Counted from the stretch's first letter, positions 18,214 to 28,138 are shown. The stretch: DNA of 64,000 nt from CAVVGZ01 sp963841845 (GCA_963841845.1 CAWJEG010000008.1:124001-188000); one strand, 5' to 3'. Translations and numbers: made by a program. The notes: generated by a model from the sequence alone, not told the origin.

Positions 18214-18633
18214 AATCAACCATTTCATCAAGGAATAAATCCTTATAATTGGATACCAAAAATTGATGATCCCGCTAACTTTCCAGGGTGTTGTATTTTC
18301 CGATTTCTTGAATGGGGATTGATATTCCTATTCCCAATTCAACCTGGCGTCGACTGAGTTTGTGGAAGATGCGATGGTTGTCCTGTCTTGATTCGGGAGA
18401 GAATCTTGTCGATAAAGACCTCCCTTATCCTGCCGGACAAACCAAGTGCAGCGTAATATGAGCCCGTAATTACCTGCGCAGATGAATAATGGAAGCGGAA
18501 AAAGCTGTTATGAAATAGAGCCCTTTATTGACAGGGCTGCTGTTTGATTAGCCGCCTGGACGGTTGCTGGTCTGTGACCTGGCATTAAAAGCGGGAATAT
18601 TGGGTAAATGGATTATCCGGTTTGGTGGGGATT
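18214..18633. other. Convergent intergenic region, no gene seen
   Basis: The rightward gut operon and the leftward amino-acid cluster converge here. I find no plausible coding frame, no RNA gene and no clear second terminator. Confidence 0.4.
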
Positions 18634-19761
18634 TTATTCATTCTCCTGCAGTGCCAGCAGTATCCGTTGCAACCCCTCATTGAGGTAATCAGCCGGCAAT
18701 CCGATGCTGATGCGCAGGTGGTGGTCGAGGCCGAAGTGATCACCCGGGACAATATAGGTTTTATGCTGGTGGATGAGGTGATCCAGCAGGCTGCGTGAAT
18801 CAATTTTGCGGTGGTAGCGCGGAAAGGCGATTGCAGCCGCCTGGGGGGGAACCAAAGAGAAGAGATCCCGATGCTGGTTAATCCATTCCTCGAAATGCGC
18901 ATAGCCTTTGCGGATATACTGGCGGGTGCGCTGCAGCAATCTGAGCCTGATATGCGGCTGGAGGGCATAAAGAGCCAGCTTATTGGAGAGGATGGAAGAA
19001 GAAATGGTTATGTAATCCTGCCGGGCCCAGGCTTGATCGGTGAATTCCGGCGGTGCTGCCAGCCAGCCCAAGCGCAGACCGGGCAGACCAAAAGCCTTCG
19101 ATAGGCTGCCAACGGCGATCACTTTTTCAACCTCACCCCAAAAGGAGGGAGTGGGGTCATCGGTTAACCGTTCAGCCCCAGCGTAAACCTCATCGGCGAG
19201 CAGCCAGGCACCCACCCGGCTGGCAGCTTCACCGATTGCCAGGCGCTCACCGGTTGTCAGGATGTGGCCGGTAGGGTTATTGGGATTACAGATTGCTATA
19301 AGCTTTGTGCGGGGAGTTACAGCCCGGTTAAGTTCATCGAGGTCCAGGCCCCAATCAAGATCTTCCCTGAGGAAAAACGGGTTTATCTTACAACCCAAAT
19401 TCCGGGCAACACCATAAATTTGCATATAATTGGGCAGCATGATGGCAATTTCGTCACCAGGCTGCAGGGCAGTCAGGATCGCGGTCAAGTTTGCCTGGAT
19501 GGCGCCAACGGTTACCAGTACATTGTCCGGGCCGGCCTGTTGAAATAATCCGGCAATGGCCTGGCGCAGGTCGAGGTCCCCATTTGTTTGCGGATAATTT
19601 AGGGAGGTGGAAAGCAATTCCTGAAGCATAGAATTGTCATCAATGATCAACTCCTGCAGGGTCAGCGGGTGTACTCCACTTTCCGACAGGTTGAACTCTA
19701 CCTGGTTTTCCCAGATAGACATCATGCGTTCCAGTTCAAAGGGAAAAAATTCCACTGTCAT
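18634..19761 (-). CDS. PLP-dependent aminotransferase, class I/II
   Basis: A 375-residue fold-type I aminotransferase. NPNNPTG is the substrate and cofactor-contact motif, ADEVYAG contains the aspartate that binds the pyridine nitrogen, and SLSKAFGLPGLRLGW carries the PLP lysine. The closing arginine motif appears in HHLRISIGLP. It would transaminate an amino acid or act as a related lyase. It is the last gene of the leftward amino-acid transport operon, 17 bases after the ornithine cyclodeaminase-family gene, which suggests use of the imported amino acid. Substrate unknown. Confidence 0.88.
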   Translation of the reverse strand: MTVEFFPFELERMMSIWENQVEFNLSESGVHPLTLQELIIDDNSMLQELLSTSLNYPQTNGDLDLRQAIAGLFQQAGPDNVLVTVGAIQANLTAILTALQPGDEIAIMLPNYMQIYGVARNLGCKINPFFLREDLDWGLDLDELNRAVTPRTKLIAICNPNNPTGHILTTGERLAIGEAASRVGAWLLADEVYAGAERLTDDPTPSFWGEVEKVIAVGSLSKAFGLPGLRLGWLAAPPEFTDQAWARQDYITISSSILSNKLALYALQPHIRLRLLQRTRQYIRKGYAHFEEWINQHRDLFSLVPPQAAAIAFPRYHRKIDSRSLLDHLIHQHKTYIVPGDHFGLDHHLRISIGLPADYLNEGLQRILLALQENE

Positions 19762-19778
19762 TGACTTTGGCGCTCCAC

Positions 19779-20768
19779 TCAGTTTTCGATTTCGATACCC
19801 AAACCGCGTTCCAGAACTCTTTGATATGCCAGCAGGGCTATGGAAGTGTCCTGAACACCAACACCTACCAGGTCACAGATGCTGATTTCATCGTCATTGC
19901 GGCGCCCAGTCTTTTTCATGGAGGTCAATTCGCCCAGTTCGGTGATTGGCGAATCCGGGGTTAGGATGCCCGCAGCCATGGCATGGTGGATCTCTCCCAG
20001 CCGGAATACAGCATCCTTGCTGTCACAGCAAATCAGGTCAGCTTTCTTAAATACTTCTGGAAATAATTCCTGCTTGTGCGGGGCATCTGAACCCATGCAG
20101 GTGATATGCAGTCCGGGGTGCAGCCAGTCTGCCTGGAGATATGGCGAATGCGAGGGTGTGGTGGTGACCACAAACTGGCTCTTGCGCACAACTTCTTCGG
20201 CGCTGGCTGCCCGGGTCACTTCTATCCCAAGTTCGGCTGACATGTCCTTTATATAACCATCGATCTCTTCAGGGATTACCCCGTAAATAAGCAGTCTCTG
20301 GAAGTTCCGCACCAGGCGCAGCCCCTGAACCTGGAAGCGTGCCTGCCTACCCGAACCAATAACACCGGCTGTGTGAATGGATGCCGGAGCCAGGTAATGC
20401 GCTGCTATCGAACCGGCAATGCCAGTGCGGACACTGGTCAGGTAAACGTTATCAAGCAGGAACGCTTCCGGATAGCCGGTATGGGCGTTGTAAACAATCA
20501 TGATGCCGCAGCTGGTGGGCAGTCCTTTCAGGCGGTTATCCTGGAAACCGGAGGCTATCTTAATGGCAAAATGGTCCAAACCATGCACATAAGCTGTTTT
20601 TACATCGACTTCCCCGTTGCGGTCATGAATGTCAATACGCATGATGGGAGGCTGGGTGGCTTTTCCCTCGGACAGCAGGCTGTACCCCCTGGATACGGCA
20701 TTGAACGCATCCATATCCAGGGTCACACATTGGCGCAGTTCCTTTTCAGTTACAATCCTGACTTTCAT
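19779..20768 (-). CDS. Ornithine cyclodeaminase/mu-crystallin family protein
   Basis: About 329 residues. The NAD-binding region contains AGVIGSGRQARFQVQGL, and the N-terminal half has PPIMRIDIHDRNGEVDVKTA and AIKIASGF, typical of the family. Members deaminate ornithine to proline or act as imino-acid and opine-type reductases. The ATG at 20768 is chosen because GGAGGG lies just upstream; a longer in-frame start at 20801 has no such site. It sits between an ABC permease gene and an aminotransferase gene, so a role in metabolism of an imported basic or modified amino acid is likely. The exact reaction is unknown. Confidence 0.87.
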   Translation of the reverse strand: MKVRIVTEKELRQCVTLDMDAFNAVSRGYSLLSEGKATQPPIMRIDIHDRNGEVDVKTAYVHGLDHFAIKIASGFQDNRLKGLPTSCGIMIVYNAHTGYPEAFLLDNVYLTSVRTGIAGSIAAHYLAPASIHTAGVIGSGRQARFQVQGLRLVRNFQRLLIYGVIPEEIDGYIKDMSAELGIEVTRAASAEEVVRKSQFVVTTTPSHSPYLQADWLHPGLHITCMGSDAPHKQELFPEVFKKADLICCDSKDAVFRLGEIHHAMAAGILTPDSPITELGELTSMKKTGRRNDDEISICDLVGVGVQDTSIALLAYQRVLERGLGIEIEN

Positions 20769-20852
20769 ATTTTTCTGCCCTCCTTTGACAAAATCAACCA
20801 TTCGATATATTAATCTTGCACTGGCAAAATTAATAAAAATAAAATGTGCTTA

Positions 20853-21537
20853 TTACGCCCGCTGTGTTTCCAATTCCAGGCCGGGAATACGCACTTTCTT
20901 TTCAATCACTCCGATAATTGCAGCCAGGATAAAAACAAGCACCAGGTAAACAATCCCGACGGCCATGTAAGTGCCAATTGGATCATAGGTTTGGGCGGCA
21001 ATGGACTTTGCCTGTGTCATCAGGTCCGGTACAGCAATCAGGAATGCTACCGCCGAGGATTTCAGCAGGGACACCGGCTCGTTGGACCAGGCGGGGATGA
21101 CCATGCGTAAAGCCTGGGGCAATATAATATTCCAGATTGCCTGGGAGCGTTTCAGGCCGATGGCCCTGGCCGCCATCATCTGCCCGCTGCCAATGGATTG
21201 GATTGCGCCACGAAAATACTCAGCCTGGTATGCACCGCTGTTCAGGCTCATGGCAATATAGGCTGCTGTCATGCGATCCAGGGTGATGCCAAGGTCGGGT
21301 AACCCAAAATATATCAGGAATAGCTGGACAAGCAGCGGTGTTCCGCGGAAAACTTCTATATAAATTATGGAAATCGTCTTCAGGTAACGGCCACCATAAA
21401 CCCTGGCGACGGCTGCCAGTAAGCCAATCACGAAACCCATGGCTAACCCGACAGCTGTCAATTTCAGAGTTATGACTACACCTGACAGGAAAACCGGCAG
21501 CTAAGATGTTGAAAAAATTTAGCAGCCACTCAGACAT
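20853..21537 (-). CDS. Polar amino acid ABC transporter permease (one frameshift)
   Basis: It begins MSEWLLNFFNILA at 21537, overlapping the ATPase stop by eight bases. The frame changes at about 21498 to VFLSGVVITLKLTAVGLAMG, so one base is in excess or missing. The joined protein is about 228 residues with the HisM/GlnP permease signature (EVFRGTPLLVQLFLIYFGLP) and the EAA loop AARAIGLKRSQAIWNIILPQ. It forms the membrane channel with the permease at 22334 and is energised by the ATPase between them. Confidence 0.87.
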
Positions 21538-22316
21538 CAGAAATATTGTCCTTGTTATCTTCAGTATGCTTGCCGTACAGCTCGGTGATTTTCCATAAAA
21601 ACTCGCGGGTGCGCGGATACCTGGGCTGGTTGAACATCTGGTTGGGGGATCCCTGTTCAACAATCAGTCCATTTTCAAGAAATACGATACGGTCTGCCAC
21701 CTCGCGGGCAAAGCCCATTTCATGAGTCACCACCAGCATGGTCATACCCTCAATGGCCAGCTTGCGCATTACCTCCAACACTTCCCCAATCAATTCTGGA
21801 TCGAGGGCCGATGTAGGTTCATCAAATAACATCACTTTGGGATCCATTGCCAGCGCCCGGGCGATTGCCACGCGCTCGCTTCTGTCCCCCGGAGAGCTGT
21901 CCGGGATAGTGTTCGGCTTTATCCTGTAAACCCACCCTGGCGAGTTCCTCCAAGGCGATTTTCCTGGCATCATCCTGAGGTATTCCCTTGACCCTGGCAG
22001 GGCCGACCATCACATTCCCCAGGGCGGTGAGGTGGTTAAAGAGGAGAAAATCCTGAAAAACCATGCCGATATGCTGGCGTACCCGGTCTTCATCCACACC
22101 CCTGGCGGTAATTTCCTCCTCATCCAGCCAGATATGGCCCGTATCTGCTTTGGTTAATAAATTTATGCAGCGCAGCAGAGTACTTTTCCCGGTGCCGCTT
22201 GGACCAATGAAAACAATGGTATCCCCTTCGTTTATCTCCAGCGAGATATCTTTCAGGACAGCCGTGTCCTTGTATTTCTTGGATATATTTTCAATTCGTA
22301 AAATTGTTTTTGCCAC
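21530..22316 (-). CDS. Polar amino acid ABC transporter ATP-binding protein (one frameshift)
   Basis: Walker A is GPSGTGKSTLLR, the Q-loop is MVFQDFLLF, the signature is LSGGQ, and Walker B is VMLFDEPTSALD, followed by the switch histidine in VVTHEMGF. The frame breaks inside the signature region at about 21885; removing one A gives GGQSERVAIARALA. Complete length would be about 262 residues. Closest family is GlnQ/HisP. It lies between two permease genes of the same operon. Confidence 0.87.
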
Positions 22317-22333
22317 GATATCATCCTTTTGAT

Positions 22334-22975
22334 TTATGGCTGGTCAGGGATTCTTGTCCGCCTCTCAACATAGTCAATTAACCTGTTGGTAATAAATACC
22401 ATGATGAAATAAATGATGGCGGCGGCGAGGAAGGCAAGCAGGGGTTGATGGGTTCGTGCTCCTACAAACTGGGAACGACGCAGAATTTCAGGGACACCCA
22501 GGGCATAAACAAGGGAGGAATCCTTTAAAACCGTTGATGCTTCATTGGCCCAACCCGGAATTGCATAGCGGAACGCCTGGGGCAGGATAATATAGCGGAT
22601 GGCTTTTCGTGAGCTCATTCCAATCGCCCGGGCAGCCATGGTTTGACCGCTGCCAACACACTGGATAGCGCCCCGGATGATCTCCATCTGGTAGGAACTG
22701 CTGATTATTCCAAGAGCCAGGGATCCTGCCCAGAAAGGAGAAAGGTTGATGGATCCTGCAATAATAAAATATAGAATAAATAACAGCACAATGGGTGGAA
22801 CGCCGCGCATGACATTACTGTAAAATGCTGCAAGAAGCCCCGGGATTTTTCCCCCGTAAACGCGCATGAGGGCAAACCCGGTCCCCAGGACAAGTCCCAT
22901 GGGAAGGGCGATGAGGGTAACCGCCAGGGTGACGACAGCTCCCCCCAAAATAAAAATCACCATTTCGAAAATCAT
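22334..22975 (-). CDS. Polar amino acid ABC transporter permease
   Basis: A 213-residue integral membrane protein of the HisM/GlnP family with NVMRGVPPIVLLFILYFIIA, the cytoplasmic EAA loop AARAIGMSSRKAIRYIILPQ, and about five hydrophobic segments. It is intact. It is the first gene of the second transport set (permease, ATPase, permease, cyclodeaminase-family enzyme, aminotransferase). No binding-protein gene is encoded in this set; the lipoprotein at 27051 may serve both. Confidence 0.87.
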   Translation of the reverse strand: MIFEMVIFILGGAVVTLAVTLIALPMGLVLGTGFALMRVYGGKIPGLLAAFYSNVMRGVPPIVLLFILYFIIAGSINLSPFWAGSLALGIISSSYQMEIIRGAIQCVGSGQTMAARAIGMSSRKAIRYIILPQAFRYAIPGWANEASTVLKDSSLVYALGVPEILRRSQFVGARTHQPLLAFLAAAIIYFIMVFITNRLIDYVERRTRIPDQP

Positions 22976-23078
22976 GACGATATATCCAAATACAGGCAGG
23001 AAAATGAGGTAAAGGTTCCCTTTTATTTTAGCCGATAAATAATTAATTTAATTTCTCCAATCAAATGGTTAAATAAGA

Positions 23079-23104
23079 AAAATGGAGGCACCAGCCTCCA
23101 TTTT
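23079..23104 (-). terminator. Terminator-like hairpin between the two ABC sets
   Basis: AAAATGGAGGC and GCCTCCATTTT form an 11-base-pair stem around a four-base loop. On the minus strand it is followed by TTCTT, so it can end transcripts from the PPC-domain gene and separate the two transport operons. Confidence 0.65.
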
Positions 23105-23139
23105 CTGTCTCAAATCAATTTACTGCGGGATTTGGTTGA

Positions 23140-23688
23140 CTAAATTTCCCTGTACCAATTCTCCGGGAATTCATCTGCAAATCCAACCGGACGCCAGTTG
23201 GAGGGGAATAAGACCTCAATACCATCCACTTCGGTGATGAAGCATTCCACGACGCCCTTGACAATTGTGCCTTCATTTAAATGACCGCCAACAGTGGGTG
23301 CATTCCAGCCACCGCCGATTACGAAATGAATGGCAGGAAACGGTTCCTCCTCCCCTGGCAGACCGCCCTTGACCGGACGCGGGTGGATCATTCCACTCAT
23401 GGCAAGCACCATGGAAAGGTTATCCATGGTCATTTCCGTCTCGTTGTGCCAGTTGCTGGGATCTTTGCTGTCCGGGGTCCACACCAGGAATTTGGCAGGC
23501 TGCAAGCCGCCCATGAACATGGTATGGATCTTGGCAAAACGAATATTGTTGTCTTTGGCAAATTGCTGGATGGCTTTAAAAACATCCGCACCAGTTGTCA
23601 GACGGATGATAAATTCCCGTCCCCTTTTTGTTTCTACTACATGATAATCGGTTGGATGATCGGCATCCATTTCCCATTTGTCTGGCAT
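23140..23688 (-). CDS. PPC/DUF296 domain protein
   Basis: A 182-residue soluble protein with the PPC (DUF296) fold, as seen from GREFIIRLTTGADVFKAIQQFA at the N-terminus of the domain and the AIHFVIGG, GGHLNEGTIVKGVVECFITE block at its end. Bacterial PPC proteins are usually stand-alone trimers of unknown function; plant relatives bind AT-rich DNA. It is the last gene of the first amino-acid transport set, 57 bases after a permease gene and before a terminator. That location suggests a sensing or catalytic role linked to the transported compound, which is inference. Confidence 0.72.
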   Translation of the reverse strand: MPDKWEMDADHPTDYHVVETKRGREFIIRLTTGADVFKAIQQFAKDNNIRFAKIHTMFMGGLQPAKFLVWTPDSKDPSNWHNETEMTMDNLSMVLAMSGMIHPRPVKGGLPGEEEPFPAIHFVIGGGWNAPTVGGHLNEGTIVKGVVECFITEVDGIEVLFPSNWRPVGFADEFPENWYREI

Positions 23689-23745
23689 TGTTTTATTACT
23701 CCTTATTTTTCTGTTTGGAATGGTAAGAGAATCAATACTGAAAAT

Positions 23746-24762
23746 TTATACGTTGATTTTCCTCACGCTGGCTTTCATTCTTACCTCCAAGACGCTGGAG
23801 AGGCGTGTCAGCGGTACAAACATCGCCAGGTAAAGGGCTGTTGAAAAAATCAGCGGAGAAGGGTTGGCAAGCAGGGACTGCTCCGATAAGCCTGCTTTTA
23901 GCAGCTCAATGATCGAGATGGACGAGCAGAGGGCAGTATCCTTGGCGCTGGCTACATAGTTGCCAACCAGGGGGGGCATAACCACCCGCAGAGCCTGGGG
24001 TAAGAGCACCAGGCGCATGGTTTGCATGGCATTTAACCCCAGGGCATGGGCTGCTTCGATCTGGCCTTTTTTGACCGATTGGATTCCGGAGCGAAAGATT
24101 TCACTGACATAGGCGGAGCTGTTCAGCCCCAGACCGATGATACCGGCCATCATTGCATCCAGGCGGATTCCCAGGAAAGGCAGGGCATAATAAATAATGA
24201 TGAGCAGAACGATAATGGGCATAGCCCGGAAAAAATCCACGTAGGCAATGATGAAAATATTGAGAATCCTATTATTGAATGAGCGGAAAACTGCTAAAAG
24301 CAAACCTAAAACCGTGCTGAGTACAGCCACCGAAATTGCCAGCTTGATGGTTGTCCAGAAACCTTTGGTCAGAGTTGGCCAGGCTTTCTGAATGATCTCA
24401 ACATTAAAGAACAGGAAGATCATATCCCCCCATTGAGCCTCAGAGTAGCGGTAAAACAACCAGCCAAAAACACCCAGGAGGGCAAAAGCGGAAACTGTTT
24501 TCATCCATTTGGGTTTGAGTTCGTCGGTCAAAATTAATACGGTCCAGGCAAAACACAGCAGGACAAACAATCCAACAACAGCCATCTGGAAGAGGCTGGT
24601 TAAACTACCGGATGGGGGCAGAATGAAAACTGCAAAGATGATAAGTGCCGCCAGGAATCCATAAACAAACGTGTTCCGGCGTATGAGGGGGACGCGTTCG
24701 GTTTGTTTCTTTACATCCAGCAAACGGGATGGGGTTCGAGTGGTCGGTTTGTTTTCTGTCAT
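23746..24762 (-). CDS. Amino acid ABC permease with extended N-terminus
   Basis: A 338-residue protein. The last 220 residues are a standard HisM/GlnP permease domain (FRAMPIIVLLIIIYYALPFL; EAA loop AAHALGLNAMQTMRLVLLPQ). About 115 residues precede it, with three extra hydrophobic segments (for example FLAALIIFAVFILPP and AVVGLFVLLCFAWTVLIL). The same extended architecture occurs in the permease at 25520, so the pair is a matched heterodimer. It begins 11 bases after the ATPase stop. Confidence 0.88.
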   Translation of the reverse strand: MTENKPTTRTPSRLLDVKKQTERVPLIRRNTFVYGFLAALIIFAVFILPPSGSLTSLFQMAVVGLFVLLCFAWTVLILTDELKPKWMKTVSAFALLGVFGWLFYRYSEAQWGDMIFLFFNVEIIQKAWPTLTKGFWTTIKLAISVAVLSTVLGLLLAVFRSFNNRILNIFIIAYVDFFRAMPIIVLLIIIYYALPFLGIRLDAMMAGIIGLGLNSSAYVSEIFRSGIQSVKKGQIEAAHALGLNAMQTMRLVLLPQALRVVMPPLVGNYVASAKDTALCSSISIIELLKAGLSEQSLLANPSPLIFSTALYLAMFVPLTRLSSVLEVRMKASVRKINV

Positions 24763-24773
24763 CGGATACCCTT

Positions 24774-25523
24774 TTATAGTATCTTGCTCAGGAAATCTTT
24801 TGTCCGGTTATGCTGTGGATTATTAAAAATTTCTTCGGGGGAGCCTTCTTCAACCAGCAAGCCATCAGCCAGGAATAGGACACGGCTGGCAGCCTCACGG
24901 ATGAATCCCATTTCATGGCTCACCACAACCATGGTCATCCCTTCAGTTGCCATGGTTTCCATGACCTCTAACACCTCGCCGATCATTTCCGGGTCCAGGG
25001 CAGAGGTGGGTTCATCAAAGAACATAATCTGGGGCTGCATAGCCAGGGCACGGGCAATTGCTATGCGCTGCTGCTGCCCACCGGATAATTGTTCCGGGAA
25101 CACATTGGCTTTTTCGCGCAGACCGACTTTATCAAGCAGTTTATAACCCCGATCAGTCGCTTCCTCATCAGAGATTTTACGGACATTCATGGGAGCGAGC
25201 TTGATATTCTGTAAGGCAGTCAGGTGGGGGAAAAGGTTGAAACTCTGAAAAACCATACCAATCTCGGTGCGAACCTTGTTGATATCTATATAAGGAGACA
25301 TGATATCAACGCCTTCAACGAATATATGACCGGAAGACGGCTCCTCAAGACGGTTCAGACACCTCAGGAAAGTGCTTTTACCGCCTCCGGAGGGTCCCAT
25401 CACGGCAACCACTTCCGACCTGGTAATCTTGGTGTTGATGCCTTTAAGGACATGCAAATCCTTAAAATATTTATGTAAATCAATGACTTCTATCATGACA
25501 TCTTTTGTGTCGAAAGTGTTCAT
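24774..25523 (-). CDS. Polar amino acid ABC transporter ATP-binding protein (GlnQ type)
   Basis: A 249-residue intact ATPase: Walker A GPSGGGKSTF, Q-loop MVFQSFNLFPHLT, signature LSGGQQQRIAIARALA, Walker B IMFFDEPTSALD and switch histidine in VVSHEMGF. It powers uptake by the two extended permeases on either side. Its start overlaps the stop of the upstream permease by four bases, indicating translational coupling. A ten-residue N-terminal extension precedes the usual start (MIEVIDLHKYF), so an internal ATG at 25496 is also possible. Confidence 0.9.
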   Translation of the reverse strand: MNTFDTKDVMIEVIDLHKYFKDLHVLKGINTKITRSEVVAVMGPSGGGKSTFLRCLNRLEEPSSGHIFVEGVDIMSPYIDINKVRTEIGMVFQSFNLFPHLTALQNIKLAPMNVRKISDEEATDRGYKLLDKVGLREKANVFPEQLSGGQQQRIAIARALAMQPQIMFFDEPTSALDPEMIGEVLEVMETMATEGMTMVVVSHEMGFIREAASRVLFLADGLLVEEGSPEEIFNNPQHNRTKDFLSKIL

Positions 25524-26518
25524 TTTGCACCTTTTGATCTATTCTCAAGCCAATTTACTAACCGAATCATAGGAATAATGACTAACAGGTAGATGATTGC
25601 CGCGGCAATGAGCGGGGTAGGGCTGGTTGATTGGGTGTAAAGCTCACGCGCCCGTTTCAGCAATTCCGGGGCAGCCACCACGGCAGCGATTGCGGTATCC
25701 TTAAACATCGAGATAATAATCCCGGTAAGAGAAGGGATAACGATTGGGATCGCCTGCGGGAGAACAATCATACGGATCGTTTGCCAGCGGGATATACCAA
25801 GAGACCGCGATGCTTCAATTTGCCCGGTGTGCACCGCCTCGATCCCGGCACGAAAAGCTTCCGAAGCATAGGCGCCGTACCCCAGAGACAATGCAACAAT
25901 CGTAGCCATGATCGAACCAAGATTGATCCCCAGGTACGGCAGGGCAAAGAAGAGCACAACCATGATCACAATCATGGGCATGGATCGAAAAACATCGATG
26001 TAGGCGATAAGGAAAATATTAATGGTAGGGTGGTTGTAAAACCGCAATATGGCTACTATTAATCCAACCAGGATACTGAAGACCCCAGAGAATGCTGCCA
26101 GCATCAAGGAAGTGCGTAAGCCTCCCCATAGGATCCACCAGTAGCCAGTCATACGATCCCAGGCGAAAAATTGACTGGCGAGCTTTTCCCACTCAGTACC
26201 CGAATATAAGTAGAAAAGCCAGCACAGGATGCCGATCATTACAAAGGCGACAACTCCCTGGAAAAGCTCCCGTTTATCCCGATCGGCAAGGATATTTGCA
26301 GACCATGCCAATGTAAACAGGATGAAGAGGAATATATTAATATAATATACGGGAGTAGGATCAGCGCCCGGGTCTGGCAACAGAAAAATTGCATAGGCGA
26401 GCAGCAGGATAAAGGTTACGATAATGAAGTTCCAGTGTCTCACCCAGGTGAACCAGATCGGGGTTCTTCGTAAAAACTTATTGGGGTCTGTACGTAAGGT
26501 TGGGATGGCTTCTGTCAT
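25520..26518 (-). CDS. Amino acid ABC permease with extended N-terminus
   Basis: A 332-residue permease. Residues from about 110 to the end form a HisM/GlnP channel domain (FRSMPMIVIMVVLFFALPYL; EAA loop ASRSLGISRWQTIRMIVLPQ). The N-terminal part has three additional hydrophobic stretches, as in the partner permease at 23746. It is the first gene of the transport set and overlaps the ATPase start. A gap of about 530 bases separates it from the binding-protein gene upstream. Confidence 0.88.
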   Translation of the reverse strand: MTEAIPTLRTDPNKFLRRTPIWFTWVRHWNFIIVTFILLLAYAIFLLPDPGADPTPVYYINIFLFILFTLAWSANILADRDKRELFQGVVAFVMIGILCWLFYLYSGTEWEKLASQFFAWDRMTGYWWILWGGLRTSLMLAAFSGVFSILVGLIVAILRFYNHPTINIFLIAYIDVFRSMPMIVIMVVLFFALPYLGINLGSIMATIVALSLGYGAYASEAFRAGIEAVHTGQIEASRSLGISRWQTIRMIVLPQAIPIVIPSLTGIIISMFKDTAIAAVVAAPELLKRARELYTQSTSPTPLIAAAIIYLLVIIPMIRLVNWLENRSKGAK

Positions 26519-27050
26519 ATTTTTATATCGTTTATATTTCCAAAAAATATGATTTCTCCGGGTGGAGTATTGCCGCCGGGAAATTTAATTATGCTACAAT
26601 GCCTCTCATTAGCTTGATTGGAAGAGGTTGAATCGATGCCGAGTATGCTGTTGTCAAGGGCAGATTATTCATCATTCACCCAGGAAAAATAATATTTAAT
26701 GAAATTACATGCTGCACAAGAAAACATAATTACCGGGTAGGAAACGCCATTAAATCAAGACGTTGGCGAAATTATACATCATATTTTATACAATATCAAC
26801 TATAAAAGCGATAATTGGCGTAAAGGCAACGGTAAGAATTATTCCTCAACAATTCTAATTACATAAAATATATTTTTGTAACAAATTAAATTTTATCATA
26901 ATCTATAAGGACAAAATTAAATAATCCCCTAATTCCTGTCATATTAGTGGAAAAACCATCGAATGCGAATATGGATAAATGTTGCCGCCTGAGAAATCAG
27001 GCGGCAAATCGAATTGGATTTACAACCCTCTCCAAATAGAGAAGATAGGT
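26519..27050. other. AT-rich intergenic region between permease and binding-protein genes
   Basis: No credible gene is seen. It holds a strong hairpin at 26982-27007 directly downstream of the binding-protein gene. The long spacing suggests separate promoters or differential expression of the binding protein and permeases; I cannot define a promoter with confidence. Confidence 0.4.
26982..27007 (-). terminator. Strong hairpin after the binding-protein gene
   Basis: TTGCCGCCTGA and TCAGGCGGCAA form a perfect 11-base-pair stem with a GAAA loop (UUUC when read on the transcript strand). It lies 44 bases past the stop of the leftward gene at 27051. The bases after it are not U-rich, so it could stop transcription partly or stabilise the abundant binding-protein mRNA. 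Confidence 0.55.
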
Positions 27051-27845
27051 TTATTTAATGTTATCAGTTGCAATCTTTTCGATGACACCGTCTTCAATCA
27101 TCTTGTTGATGATCTCATTTAATTTTTCTGCCAGTTCGGTTTCCCCTTCCGGGAGGACAATATTTACCGGCCCGGTAGATACCTCGGCATGATACGCCAC
27201 TTTGAGACCACCTATTCCCTGCGCCTGTGCCAGCATGGGAATATAGTCTGACATTAATACATCAATGCGGCCTGATTTTACATCCAAGGCCGCCTGGTCG
27301 ATGCGCTCATATCGGAACAGGTTAGCCTCCGGTAATTTACCGGTGTCTAACAAATTTTCGGTTACCCATCCATCTGCAGTGGAACCGGTTTGGACGCCAA
27401 CTTTGTAGACTGCGATATCTTCTGGTGCCGTAATACTGCCGGCAAATTCTTCCTTGACCAGAAATCCATCTTCGGCGTAGTAATAGGGATCTGTGAAATC
27501 GACCACTTTGTCCCGTTCCTCATTGTAATTGAATGCAGCCACCGCTACATCGATCTTGCCTTCCTGAACAGATGCAATCAGGCTGTCAAAAGGCATATCC
27601 ACCCATTCCAGCTTAACACCCATCTGTTTGGCAATTTCATTCATCATATCCACGTCAAAACCGTCCATCTCGCCTGCTGCGTCAACAAACTCAAAAGGCG
27701 GATAATCAGCCGAAGTTCCGGCAATGATGGTGCCGTTTTTCATGATCGTTTCCAGTTTATTCATTTCCTTACTACTGCCTCCGCAGGCTGCCAGCAGTAG
27801 TAAAATCACCAAAACTGCTATCGTGGTCAAAATGCTTCTTTTCAC
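27051..27845 (-). CDS. Amino acid ABC transporter substrate-binding lipoprotein
   Basis: A 264-residue protein with a lipoprotein signal peptide: basic start, hydrophobic core, and lipobox LAAC with lipidated Cys21. The mature part is a family 3 solute-binding fold (GTSADYPPFEFVDAAGEMDG, then GFDVDMMNEIAKQMGV, and VDFTDPYYYAEDGF). It captures a polar amino acid outside the membrane and delivers it to the permeases encoded to the left. It is the only binding protein seen for two permease/ATPase sets. A GGAGAGG ribosome site stands before the ATG. Confidence 0.9.
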   Translation of the reverse strand: MKRSILTTIAVLVILLLLAACGGSSKEMNKLETIMKNGTIIAGTSADYPPFEFVDAAGEMDGFDVDMMNEIAKQMGVKLEWVDMPFDSLIASVQEGKIDVAVAAFNYNEERDKVVDFTDPYYYAEDGFLVKEEFAGSITAPEDIAVYKVGVQTGSTADGWVTENLLDTGKLPEANLFRYERIDQAALDVKSGRIDVLMSDYIPMLAQAQGIGGLKVAYHAEVSTGPVNIVLPEGETELAEKLNEIINKMIEDGVIEKIATDNIK

Positions 27846-28138
27846 TGGTCCTCTCCTTATTCTTTTATTTTATATATTCTAATCACAAATATTATGGCTT
27901 TCTTTTTCATGATTATAGTATATTAATATCCTGTAGTAATAATAAAATTCCATAGAGCGGTTGGCATATACTCTATTTGATTTTGTAAGACTGATTGATG
28001 CGCTGTGCACGAAATTGTATTTTTATTTTCAAATATGTCGTCTTATTCATAGACGGCTCACCAGCCAGAGTATTATTCGTAATTTACCGGCTAGAGGTTT
28101 AGCTCCTGGCAGGCATATTTTATCTATAGTGGAATTTG

